From the NCBI GenBank assembly GCA_019671005.1, contig CM033712.1:75838479-75902478 (forward strand): DNA of 64,000 nucleotides, read 5' to 3'. This document shows positions 34,106 to 45,014 of the stretch, one piece after another; the stretch's first letter is position 1, and every line of letters starts with the position of its first letter. Made by a program: the position numbers and the translations under genes. The notes under the pieces are model-generated. The model worked only from the letters and a program-made list of their open reading frames with translations. It did not search any database and was not told the DNA's origin. Source of the DNA: Hibiscus mutabilis. Lineage: Eukaryota; Streptophyta; Magnoliopsida; Malvales; Malvaceae.

Positions 34106-35503
34106 TTAAACCCTGAATCCCTTGCTGTTTCTTCTTCCTCTAGCCCTCTCGAACTTCCTTCCCTTTGAGCGGACATATGGCTTGCTGTGGCTGTGAGGAA
34201 CACCGGGAGCAGGACCAAAGTGTTTAACTGCTTCACGGGAGTTCTTTGGACCTCTGAGGAGAACCTGTTATTCCGCCCAATATAAACTTGTAAGAAATCC
34301 AGACAACATTTGGTTCTATCAAAAGACAAGAATTAGAAGAGAGCAAAAGTTCGGGTCTTAAGGCAAGACCCAATTGGCTTCACTTCCTATTGAAGGCTAA
34401 ATAAGAAACAAGGTTTCATGAGCTAGAAATGGCAGTAGGAACATGTAAAGTGCATCATTTTCGATGTTTGTATAAAGAAAAACCAAAATAAGTTTGAATA
34501 TGAATGTTAAAGCATTCTCAAACATACAAACTAACAAAAGCAATGATAAATTCATATTGTAAACAGATAAAATGCAGCAGATTATGTTCCAAAACTCAAT
34601 ACAACCCTTCTTTTTCAAATCGTGCATGAAAGAACCATCCCCATTTCAAATTCAAATAAAATTGACAAACGATGAACAAAGCAAAAATGAAATTTCATTG
34701 AAAACAAAACATAAAAACACCAATAAACAATTCAACAAGCATAGATTTGAAACAAAAGCAAACCAAATAGAACAAGAGATCCCGGGCCATACCGTGTTTT
34801 GACCCAAGGGAGCCCTTAAAGCAAGCTGATCAAAAGTCAAGCATTCTCCACCAGCCTTCTCAATCCTAGCTCTAGCAGTTTCAGAAAACCTAAGAGCAGT
34901 AACCTTCAAAGCAGGAACCTCATAAACCCTAATATCATCAGTCACTGTCCCCACTACCACAGCAATCTTATCCTCCTACAAATCATTCATACATACAAAA
35001 AAACGAATCAAAACCATAAATTAATAGCTAAGCAAAGATCCTAAAAACCCCATAAATAATTAATACTATACCTTTCCCTTCATGAACTGAACTAGCCTAG
35101 AGAGAGATAGTGGAGGCTTGTTGACTTTGCTCATAAACAAGCGTTTCAATATCACGGCATTGAATTTGCTCCCGGTTCTTCTTACAAGGAAACGGTAAAG
35201 CTAAAACCCAAAACAAAAATCAGCAAATTTATTCAAAAACCAGAATAAAAAGATTGCATTTTTATGCAGAGAATGGGGATAAATGTGAGACCTTGACGAG
35301 GAGTTTGAGGTAAATATCATCGGATTTGGGAGCTGTCCTCTTGGTCTTCTTGCTCTTACCTCCTGCAATTAGATCGATCCCCTGTTAATGCAAAGACAAA
35401 AACATCAAACATAAGCCAAAAACAATGAAAAAAACAGATCTTTTGTTGTTGTTTTAAGAGCGGAAAAAGGGCTTGGGAAATCTTGGAAGAGACGAGAGAC
35501 CAT
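34106..35503 (-). CDS. RPL18: Cytosolic large-subunit ribosomal protein L18 (eL18)
   Basis: Predicted 187 residues from five coding exons on the minus strand: 35503-35501, 35381-35292, 35200-35072, 34975-34793 and 34264-34106. The first coding exon contributes only the ATG, which abuts the GT donor. All junctions are GT-AG and phase 0. The protein runs MGIDLIAGGKSKKTKRTAPK, LVRRTGSKFNAVILKRLFMS, AVVVGTVTDDIRVYEVPALK, GGECLTFDQLALRAPLGQNT and LLRGPKNSREAVKHFGPAPG to a basic terminus ending GFRV. Length and sequence match plant L18 of the 60S subunit. A telo-box lies about 70 bases upstream. Intact and presumably essential if expressed. Confidence 0.97.
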
Positions 35504-35572
35504 TGCTGAAGCTCTTGCTTTGGGTAGTGTAAAGTAGGGGAGACGCCGCCAATGACAAACAGATACACAGGA

Positions 35573-35581
35573 TTAGGGTTT
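35573..35581 (-). promoter_or_regulatory. Telo-box of RPL18
   Basis: AAACCCTAA on the minus strand, about 70-78 bases upstream of the RPL18 ATG. Telo-boxes near the transcription start are typical of plant ribosomal-protein genes and act with other promoter elements in growing tissue. Confidence 0.6.
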
Positions 35582-35640
35582 CGATTTTGAAGGGCTTTTA
35601 TTCTGTGCGTTTGGGAAAGTGTGGTTGAGTTTAGGGTAAA

Positions 35641-36279
35641 TTACATGAATGATCATCTAATTATAAGATAAGTTCTATTGTGACCATCAATTTATTAAAT
35701 ATGTCAATAAACCATTAAATTAGTAAAAGTTATCAATTAAGTCATTTGTGTTAAAAATGGAGAAGGTGACATGACATTTAATAAAATTGGTATAATTGTA
35801 ATTTGATTCATGTAACTTACATATTCTATTAATTAAATTCTAATTTTAATTTAATAATAAATTAATTCTCCAATCATGAAGATGATTGGTGATGAAAATG
35901 AGTGCATGGTAGATTGAATCTAGACCCTAACAGTTAATATATAAGTTTGTCAAGTCATTTTAAGTTGTATATTGTCAGTTAATTAATAATTTTTATTTAT
36001 AAAGATATTATTTTGACCCAAAATAAAATATAAATAACATTTTTGACATACTATGTCTTTCAATAATAAGAGCACACTTTTACGATTGTGCTAAGCACAA
36101 GTGCTTATGAGTGATAGTTAATAAGAGGTTTTGAAATTAGATCACTTGGATGATATATGAATATATTGCCACCAAATTAAGTCCATTACTTGGTTAAAAA
36201 TGACAATATATATATATATAAATCGTAGTCAATAAATTATTGTAAATAATATATAATATAATATTTTTATTTTTATAAT
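35641..36279. other. AT-rich spacer upstream of RPL18
   Basis: Contains a degenerate 'ATTACATGAATGATCATCTAA'-like stretch of the kind found in plant MITE arms (35640-35780), but no clear partner arm was found. A TATATATATATATA run lies near 36210. No gene recognised. Confidence 0.4.
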
Positions 36280-36969
36280 GGCTTTGTTTGGCAATTAGCG
36301 GATAATTAATAGCGAATTACATTAGCTGATAGCTTATTGTATTAACTGATTTGACTAATTGATTGTATAAAAGTGTTGGTAAAATTAACTAATAACTTAT
36401 AGTTGTTTGATTATTTAAACAAGCAAAATGACATGATTATATTCGATACTTGTTTGAATAGTTTATTAGTTATCAATATTTTTTATCAAAAAAAATTATT
36501 ATTTTGTATCTATTATTATTAATTAGATTATGAAAAATATTTTTTAATATAACATTAATAAGTATATTTGAACGATCTATATATTAATTTATTATTTATA
36601 TAATTATTTTTAGTATAATTTAATTAATTATTAAATTTAAATATAAATATATGTGAAAATAAAAAAAGAAAAAAAGAAAAAGTATTCATTTATAAATGTT
36701 GTAAATACGTGAGTGTGAAGAATTAAAATAGAAAATGTTAAATTTAGGTTATTTGGAGAATTTTAATAATTTTTAAGGGTAAAATGGTCTTTATATTTTA
36801 ATGTCAAAACCTCTAATTTCAAAAAGCTCCTACTAGCAGTTTTTTTCAAAATTAGAGGTTTCACCTCAATCTACTATTTCAATATGTTATTTACCAAACA
36901 TCCAAATTAGCGGATTTGACTGGTTAAATCTCTAATTTTAGTTCACTATGCTATTTACCAAACAGTGCT
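36280..36969. mobile_element. hAT-like non-autonomous element (~690 bp)
   Basis: Ends GGCTTTGTTTGGCAATTAGC and, inverted, AGCACTGTTTGGTAAATAGC (RC of the right end) form about 20-bp imperfect TIRs of a type common to plant hAT MITEs. Subterminal GCGGATTTGACTGG and CTCTAATTT motifs repeat. No clear 8-bp target duplication was found and it has no coding capacity. Confidence 0.6.
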
Positions 36970-37054
36970 AATATAGAATAAGCTATTAATATGTTAATAA
37001 TATTTATTATTTTTTAGAAGAATATTATTTTATATATTAATATTATTAGGAGGG

Positions 37055-37330
37055 TAAAATTTTGATACAGTTTGTGTAAAACTAATTTTACACAAGCCTG
37101 CATATTTATACTATAAAACCTAAATCCTAAATTCCTAATCTTAAGTCCTAACGCAAAAAACTAAATCCGAAACCTTAAACTTTATACCCTAAATTCTAAA
37201 CACAAACCATAAAATATAAATCCTTCAACCTAAACCTATAAACTTTAAAACCTAAACTAAAATCATAACCCTAAAACTAAAAGATATGTATAAACTAAAG
37301 TTTACACGACATGTGCATCAAATTTTTTTC
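37055..37330. mobile_element. MITE-like element with telomere-like (AAACCCTAAA) core
   Basis: The left end GGTAAAATTTTGATACAG...GTGTAAAA is inverted at the right end (GTTTACACGACATGTGCATC, then AAATTTTTTTCC). Flanks TTATTAGGA and TTATTAAAA may be a decayed 9-bp duplication. The core carries about ten degenerate CCTAAA units. Confidence 0.65.
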
Positions 37331-37499
37331 CTTATTAAAAACATGAAATTATTTTTATGAAAAGAATAATAAATATAATAATATCAACATTTAATTTATA
37401 TAGAATATATTAATATATAGTTATTTATAATTAAGTAATGAACTTAGCTTGGTAGCAATGCACTCTTATATTCATTCAAACTGCGAATTCGGCCCCGAG

Positions 37500-37880
37500 A
37501 CTCTTACGCACAACTAATTGGTTCTTTGCAATATTTTACGACTTGACTTTGTGAGTGATGTATTTTTTTTACTTAGTTAGAATTTGATAGGTGAACTTTT
37601 ATTATAGCCGTCTATGTTAATCAATATATACTGTTTATTGTAAAGGGACTTAACTATGAATAAAAGTTTTTTTTTTCAGTTTGTATCATTTATCTTTTTG
37701 AGAGAATACAAAGTATTTACTTTAAACTTTTTTTTTTGTTCTTTGTTCTTAGTTGCCTATTATTTTGTTTGCTTCCGGTTATCAAAGCCTTTGAGTTTTT
37801 TAGTGCCTTAGAGGAGTTTGATCCTTACGAGTGTAATTTCAGGCTAACTTAAATGTTTGTATCCAGCTACGTTATTTAAG
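37500..37880 (+). repeat. Degraded LTR fragment related to the 43.4-kb and 13.5-kb LTRs
   Basis: GGGACTTAACTATGAATAAAAG, CAAAGTATTTACT and GTGCCTTAGAGGAGTTTGAT align in order with GGGATTCAACTATAAATAGA, CAAGGCATTTACT and GTGCCTTGGAAGAATTCGAT at 43.36-43.57 kb. Ends are eroded. Confidence 0.5.
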
Positions 37881-38430
37881 GTTGTACGGTTTGTTAGTTG
37901 AAAAACATAACTCGTGATTATGTTGCGATTTTCTAATTTAAAAATATAATCTTGCGACAATGTCGTCATATGATTGAATAAAAATATTAAATAAAATAAA
38001 ATTAAATCAAAAGAAAAATTCTCCAATCAGACCTATCCCCTACTTGTACAAATACAAAACTATCGGTCCAAAACAAAAAAAAAAAAATGAAAAAATAGAT
38101 CATTTCTTTCTTTTTTTAAAAGAAAAAAAAACAATTTTTTTAATAAAAAATAGAAAGAACATAGCTGATAGTGGACAACAACCAAGAATTCAAGTCACTA
38201 TCTTGAGCAACAAACATCTCATATTCTTCATTTATAATCGTTGTCTCATCATCACTAAAACTTTGTCCCTCAACATTCTCCCCTTCAAAAAATGGTCACT
38301 TCTCAAGTACAATAAGTCCAATTCTCATCAATTAAAGCCTAAACTCGACCCAAAGAATCTGATTACACAATTTCACACGAAGGTCTATAACTCAGTCAAC
38401 GCTCAAATGTCGATTCGAAAATTCGGGTCG

Positions 38431-39071
38431 TTACACCTCCGTGATAATTGTAGAAGCTGGAAATTGGAAAAATTGTTGAGCAGTTTTATACACTCTAGAC
38501 AATGCAATAGTTGTAGTCAATTTCAGTTCCAACAAATGTCTCAAGGACTCTTGGTCACGTGATCTTGTGGGCGTAAAGCTTTTTTGTTTTTTTTTAATTT
38601 CCTCTAGTAGTGATATGCAAAAATCAGGAATGTCACCTTCCACTATGTCTGTACTCAAAAAATTTAACTTGAAATTGTGATCGATTTTCTGTCCATGCAA
38701 AGATATATCTTGATCTTCTTTTTTAAACCCGACTTTCACTTAAAGTCTTTGAGAAACAAACTCACTTTATTGTTCCCAACTTGACAATGAATTTTAGAAC
38801 TGTTTTGAAGCCAGAAAGTTCCAATAGTTTGGTGAAACATAGCATTTGCCATTCTCAAAATTACACCATAAATATTAATAGTAGCTTCATTTTTGCTGTC
38901 AATTGTGATCTCAACTAAGTTAGGATCCAATAACCTCCCCGTGATATGATTGTTCACTCTAGAGCTACAACTTTCATGTGAGCAATTAGTTGCACTTGTA
39001 CAAAATAATTTGACTTTATCATGCTCTCTCACTCGTGCCCTATCTTCATTGTCTCCATTATTGGATTTCAT
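38431..39071 (-). pseudogene. Decayed coding-like region, unknown
   Basis: Two adjoining minus-strand open frames (39071-38736, 111 codons; 38739-38431, 102 codons) in different phase overlap by four bases. They are less AT-biased than their surroundings and hydrophilic (for example LLDPNLVEITIDSKNEATIN). No domain is recognised. The frame break suggests a decayed gene or repeat-encoded protein rather than a working gene. 38000-38430 and 39080-39840 show nothing else recognisable. Confidence 0.25.
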
Positions 39072-39839
39072 CTATGTTATGACATTTATCCCTCCTTCAG
39101 ACGATCCTTGTCCCCAAGGATCAAACAATGAAGACATTAAAAGCATTCTTAGAAAATGCGTGCTGCCCTTGATATAGTAAGGCCTCCAATGCCGACATAA
39201 AACTAGTAACATAACAAAATTATCGTTAAGCATTGTGTTGGTCATGTCATTGTCTCTCATAAGAAAAACACGAGCTTCTCATTCATGTCCAAGACACTGT
39301 AGTCACTTACTTTCAAATAGTTTTTGTAATCATAGCACTCAGTTAATCTCATAAGGTTCACTCATAAATGATTCCAGAAATGACTTCTCAAAGACCTCAC
39401 TGTAAATAGACGAACATACATTCATGTCCATATTATTTATATTCCTCATATTTTTTCAGTCTATAACTTCACTAATTCTCAGCATGTGTATTAATTTCAG
39501 AAGCATATGGGTCATTTGTATCAACAAAGTCATATATGAAATCTTGGTACGTACCGTCATAAAATATATTCTCCTTTAAGGGCCCTAATGCATTTTCCAA
39601 CTAGTTTGACACTTCCAATTAACTATAGGATTTTGAACTTGTATCCTCTAGCTTAATGAATGGCAAGCATAACCATCTAAACTAAGATTAGTCTTGGTTA
39701 TTTCTTGACCAGATTTTATTTTAACCGTGCCTTAAGATATCTAGTAATATAATAATAATAATTTTGGAAATATTCAACTGCCCCCCATTGGTCCATTTAA
39801 TTTCTATCTACTCATCTGATGCAATTAATGCCAATTAAT

Positions 39840-41850
39840 GTATCTAAAGTACTCTCTCTCTCAACTTTTCACCTCTCCTAAACCCCTCTCCGACCACTGT
39901 CTGATTTTCCCCATGCCGCGCCGTGGCCAACACCGCCATCACCAATCGGAGCACCACGACGTCCCGACCAAACCCGGAGCCCCACACACGGTGAAACATC
40001 ACTGTTCGTCGAGAAAAATTGTTTAAGAATTCGGCAAGAAGCCCTTCAAACGTCGCTATTCTATTCTCGACGTTTCGGCCGTCGCCCATTATCCGATCAT
40101 CGTGTTGTCACCATCAGTGGGTTCCTCGCATCAAGGCGGGCATAATCCTGGTGGTCGATCATCCGTCCGATGTCAGCAGAAACCATATTAGAGCTATGTC
40201 AGCCCGACCCCATTTCTTTCGTTTTGGGGAAGTTCTAGTGAGTTTTATTCTTTTTTGACCATATAATAGTTGTTTTTGAGTTGGATCTGGAAAAACCTGC
40301 ATTTTGAGACATTTTTCTGGCCGTCCAAGGCCGCGCGTGGGCTTCACACGTCGTCTTGGGTGATTTTCGGCCACCCTAGACGATAACTCTTAAACCGGCT
40401 AGGCCTATGAGCCGAGCCGGTCTGACCTATTAAACCGACCCAACCACCCCAACCGGTCCAATAATAGATTGGATCTATCATTTTAGCATGGGCCGACCTA
40501 TTTAAGGCCCAACAGCCTTTAGCCTGACCCGAGTTGACTAGACTTGGCTCGTGTCTGACCGATCAGACCCATTTGATATGACTCGACCCGTGTTTGACCC
40601 GAACCCGACCCGTTTGACCCGTACTGGACTCGAAATGAGTTAACCCGTTGATTGAGTCAACTCGTCCGAGTCAAATCGGTGAGTCAACTTGCTTGAGTCA
40701 ACCCAGTTGACCAATGATATTAGCTTTGACTTTGACTGATGATGTCAGCGTTGAATTTGATTGTTGACGTTAGCGTTGACTTTGACCAAAAAGTTAAATC
40801 TTCCAAAAACCCTTTATTTAATGTTTTTTCTGACGTCCTAAGTCTGTTTCGTAAAATTCTAACCCAAAAGCCTTCAAATGGGATGTCGAACTCGAACATG
40901 CATATGCATTAAGTTATGTTATTTAAGAGAAGTTATTGAAGAAAATACTGACATTGATCTTATTTGTTTAAAAGTACTACAGCTGATCGTGCATCTGCCC
41001 AGCCCAACTCATCTCGATACATTCAATCGCACGAACCTGTTGTAATTTAGGCTCTAGCATGGCATCAGAGCGTTCTCCAGTATTAATCTAAAATTTATTG
41101 TATCTTAGATTCTAGCACGCCATCAGAGCATAATACTGGTGCTCAATTGACCATCAGACTGACCTGACCTTTTTGAGGTGTGTTCCTTGTGTGCTACACG
41201 ACTATTTTGTATACTATTTTACATGCTTTATATGTTTTATTAAACTGATCATGTGCACATGATTGACAAGCTTGGTTTCGCATAAACATAACATGTTTGC
41301 TGAAATAAGCATGATTATACTGTATGTTTGATTTATGCCCTAGTACCCGATATGATAACATGTTATATGCTCTTAGGTTTTCTGAAAATGTTATGTTATG
41401 CAAATTATATAAATATTTTTACTTGCACTGTTGGAACACATTGAGCTCCTCAGCTCATACCCTCAAATCTTTCCTTTTCAGATATTTTGGATAGGCTACC
41501 ATATACCTAACACTCGGAGGATCGATACATTCAGTATTCTACCTAGATTGTAATGTTTCTATCCACCATTTTATTCATCAGGGTGACATGTGCCTATATT
41601 TTAAGAGGTATAGTGTTTATGTTATGAGTATTTTGTTATTATACTTGATATAACTTATTTTGTAACTATTTCTATGATATGATTATATATATATATATGA
41701 TATCATCGTTTTATATCGGTTTACGTAATTATGTTTTCAAAATTTGATACTTAAATCTTTAATATGTTTCTACTTGGATTTTAAATTAGAGATGTACCCT
41801 GTTATATATGGTCAATCTGCATAGTCTGGTCTAGGGGGTTACATCTTGGG
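39840..41850 (+). repeat. Probable LTR/retroelement-derived region, no coding domain
   Basis: Less AT-rich to about 40.8 kb and crowded with GACCCGACCCGTTTGACCCG-type words and TTGAC/GTCAAC cores (40380-40800). Two direct copies of CTAGCA(T/C)G(G/C)CATCAGAGC lie at about 41053 and 41112. The tail (TGAGCTCCTCAGCTCATACCC near 41430 and GGTCTAGGGGGTTACATCTTGG near 41830) resembles the ends of plant Ty3/gypsy LTRs. No start or target duplication could be placed, so the assignment is tentative. Confidence 0.35.
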
Positions 41851-41879
41851 TATACCAACATCCATACGAGTGACGCAAA

Positions 41880-43030
41880 AATCTTTCCCTCATAGGCAGC
41901 AATTTCAGCCAATTACTGTCATAATAGCTTTCTGCATATTTTGTTCGATAATATTCTGGCAACAAGTATTGATGCAGAATCCACACTAGTTTTTATAGAA
42001 GCCACCTTCCCCGACAAGCTTACTTCCATCTTGGATGCATCATTAGGGGTGACAATCAGGTGGGGATTAACTGAAAACCGTGAGGATCTGAACCGGCGAT
42101 TACGGGGAATAACCAAAATCTTCACCCACGGGGACGAGGACAAGGGAAGTTTTATCATCGAAGCTTAAATAGGGATGGGGATTGCTATATCCGAACCGTG
42201 GGAATAACCGAATCGTACTATATACATCATCATGGGGATCCCCAAAAAATATCCGCGGAGATCCCAATATTTTACAAAGTTAGATGACCATAATGGTAAT
42301 TTACCCATTTTCAAAAAAAAAATCTAATCTCTCATAACTTGAGTATGGCTGGCGGAGTACGTTTGGAAACTCTCCATAAATTCCATAAAAAATAATTAAA
42401 AAGTGGTCTATACATCATTGTAAACGTGGTTCAGTCTAGTTTTGTTTAAAATACACGGTGATTAATTTCGATATGTATTTTAAACAATATGAATATTTGA
42501 ATGTTGAAAGGTCATAAAAATTTGACAACATATCTAATAAAAAAATTAGCATTGAATTTTAAAAAATCACAAAAAAATCTACAAGATAAATAAAAAAGTG
42601 ACCCTTATATTTCTATAACCATACGAAATTCTAGATTTGTTTAAAACAAACAGTTCTTGATTTTGAGTTATATATTAGAAGTTAATAATTTTTGAGTGAG
42701 CAAAGGTTAGAAAAAAAACTACAGACTGTTTTCAAAAACAACAATGACAGTGACTTCGAAAATTCACCATAAATCGTATGAGTAAAATTAGAAGAAGTAA
42801 TTTATATGGTTGGAAAGACTATCGAATCTAGTTCCTTTTAGAACAAACATATCATGATTTAGAACTGTAGATTTTTAGTTACATATTTTTATAGGTAGTG
42901 CAGGTTGCCATATTTGAATAGTTAATATTTTAGTATGTTTTATAATTTTGAAATGATTTGTTTGTTGTTGGTAAAATTAAATTAATCATTTATGTTTGTA
43001 ATTTTGGAGATTTAATGTTGATTATTTGTT
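41880..43030. other. Spacer with a short coding-like fragment, no gene recognised
   Basis: 41919-42158 (minus) has a short open frame (GKVASIKTSVDSASILVARI) without a recognised family. 42040-42270 is a degenerate GGGGAT/ATCCCC-rich stretch common in plant spacers. The rest is AT-rich. Confidence 0.4.
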
Positions 43031-43229
43031 TTAATGGAGAAATTATACCATAGGTCAGGCTCACCACGTCATCTATGGTCCCAACTAATAAAAATAATAT
43101 ATTTCATTAATTCTTTCAATGTTATCTTTTTACGAAGTGAATCTTCACTCATATTTACTGTAAAATTACATTGAGCCTGGTAAATTAATGGATGACATCT
43201 TACCAGAAAATATTTCAAGGGATAAGAAT

Positions 43230-43657
43230 ATCTCTCAATGTAAACACAAACTTATGGAAAGAATTCCATAGTGATAGAGTTTTCTTAGTTAGTGTAGATT
43301 GGGTAGGCAGCTTTCGATCTGAGTCGTTAGTGCGATTTGATCTCGTCTGTTCATTGTATAGGGATTCAACTATAAATAGAGGCCTCCCCACCTCAAATGT
43401 ATTCATCCATCATTTGAGTAATACACAAGGCATTTACTCTAAAATACTTTGTAGGGTTCTTCGCGTTCTTGAGTGATCTTTCTTCTGTTCTTGTTGCCTT
43501 TCTCTTTTAATCGTTTCTTCTAGAAACAATCTTGTGTTTGAGTGCCTTGGAAGAATTCGATCTTTTGGAGTGAGGAATCATGCTTATTTAATCGCTTGTC
43601 TAAGAACATCGATTAAGGCTGCATGGTGGGCTAGGTCGAAACTCTAACCACGTGACA
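43230..43657 (+). repeat. Partial LTR with TATA box, ending CGTGACA
   Basis: Shares with the minus-strand solo LTR at 13.46-14.05 kb the TATA region (AACTATAAATAGAGG), the R-region downstream of it and the 3' terminus (GGTGGGCT...ACTCTAACCACGTGACA). The 5' LTR end is not identifiable. Confidence 0.65.
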
Positions 43658-43659
43658 AG

Positions 43660-43671
43660 TGGTATCAAAGC
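43660..43671 (+). other. Primer-binding site (initiator-Met tRNA type)
   Basis: TGGTATCAAAGC lies two bases after the LTR end. It differs by one base from the standard plant TGGTATCAGAGC site, confirming that 43.2-43.75 kb is the 5' end of a truncated LTR retrotransposon. Confidence 0.75.
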
Positions 43672-44284
43672 CGTTCTTATGGGGGGAACATCGTTGCCCA
43701 TTCTGAGTTGGGAGCAAGCCAATGTACCATGGAAGATTCAAGATCAACCGAGTGAAATCCTTTACGAGACAACGATCTAAAAAAACAATTTTTACCAAGT
43801 GAATATTCACTTAGTAAAAAGATGACATTGAAAGAATTAATAAAATGAATGGTTTTTATTGGTTTGGACCATGAATGACGTAGCAAGTCGGCTCTATGAT
43901 ATAATATCTCATTTTAATGTATTAAGTTTTGTTTATTTTTTTGGATACAGATATTAACCGAAAACCACGGGGATCCGTAAAAGATTGGTATGTGGATGAA
44001 AAAATCCTCGAAACGTTTAATGGGATTCCTCGAAACTGTAACCGCAAGTGTTGAGGACGAAATAGAGAATGTAAAATCGTCCCCGGCCCGCCCATTGCCA
44101 CCCATATGCATCTTCTACTTCCTCAGCTTCATCATTTTGCACAAGCATTTTGTCACACACTTGGATCGTAGATTTCGACTGCCCTTTTAGACTTTAAATC
44201 ATTACAATCTCTCATGCTTTTGTTTCGAGATGCACATTAGATTGAATAAGTGGATCATTAATTCTAGAATTATCGCAAACGTCA

Positions 44285-44560
44285 TCATTTATTGTTTGTA
44301 GGTATTGCCCTTATTCTTCCAAAGAATATAATCCCTTTATTTATAACATGCTGTTGCTTTTTTAATGATTCCCAGCCAACCACCAGTTGCTCTAGTTCAC
44401 CCTCCTTGGACATCAACTTCAAAATTCTTTTCATGTAGCCCGGATCTTGATTGCACCTAGCTTCCAGGCGATCTAACATCTCCTGCATAGTCGGTAAACC
44501 AATATATTTAGCCGTTTTTGAACTAACAATGAATCTAGAAAATAGAGCTCTCGATATCAA
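44285..44560 (-). other. 91-codon open frame, unknown, coding-like
   Basis: ATG-initiated minus-strand frame with balanced composition (IGLPTMQEMLDRLEARCNQD, then YMKRILKLMSKEGELEQLVV), predicted mostly helical. No family recognised. There are no clear flanking exons, and it sits between two transposon-like elements, so it may be a captured or decayed exon. The surrounding spacer (43911-45010) shows nothing else. Confidence 0.25.
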
Positions 44561-45014
44561 TTATAAAAGAATTTAGGTTAAGAAAGAAGAAGGAAAAAGA
44601 ATTTCAGAGGAATTGAAAAAGAAAGGTTTTTAGAAGAATTAAAGAAGATAAAAAATAGAAAATTTTCATTAAACATTTCGATAGGTCTTCAGTAAATGAA
44701 ATCAGCAAAACAAAATTTGATAAATAGACATCTCTATCAACAAGTGAATAGTCTAATTATCATTAAATCGATGAGAGTGATCTCACTCTCTAATTGCTCA
44801 TAACAACCTATCTCAACAACTCAATCACATGCACTTATTGCCATGCAGCTAAACATGTAACTTATCTTAGTTACATTCAATATACAATTTGGTCTCTCAC
44901 CTTTATAATGTTATTCAAAAATTCAAATTAATAAAACTGTTAAAAGACAATGGTTAAAGTGATGACATAGATTGAAGCATTCATTTTGGAAGAAAAAAAA
45001 ATTAAATAGGCTCT

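Larger units (their letters stand above)
43031..43910. mobile_element. TIR element (~130-bp arms) enclosing an LTR fragment
   Basis: Left arm (43031-43170) and right arm (about 43778-43910) are inverted copies: both carry GTGAA(G/T)ATTCACTT, AAAAAGAT(A/G)ACATTGAAAG, AATTAAT(G/A)AAAT and a GGACCAT(A/G).ATGACGT block, ending TATAAT.TCTC. The space between them holds the LTR end, primer site and gag leader at 43.2-43.75 kb. A related lone arm lies at 2190-2270. Non-coding; superfamily uncertain. Confidence 0.65.

Noticed and set aside
33937..34329. 130-codon minus-strand open frame
   Set aside because: It reads RPL18 exon 5 and its 3' UTR in the wrong frame; the L18 frame ends at 34106.
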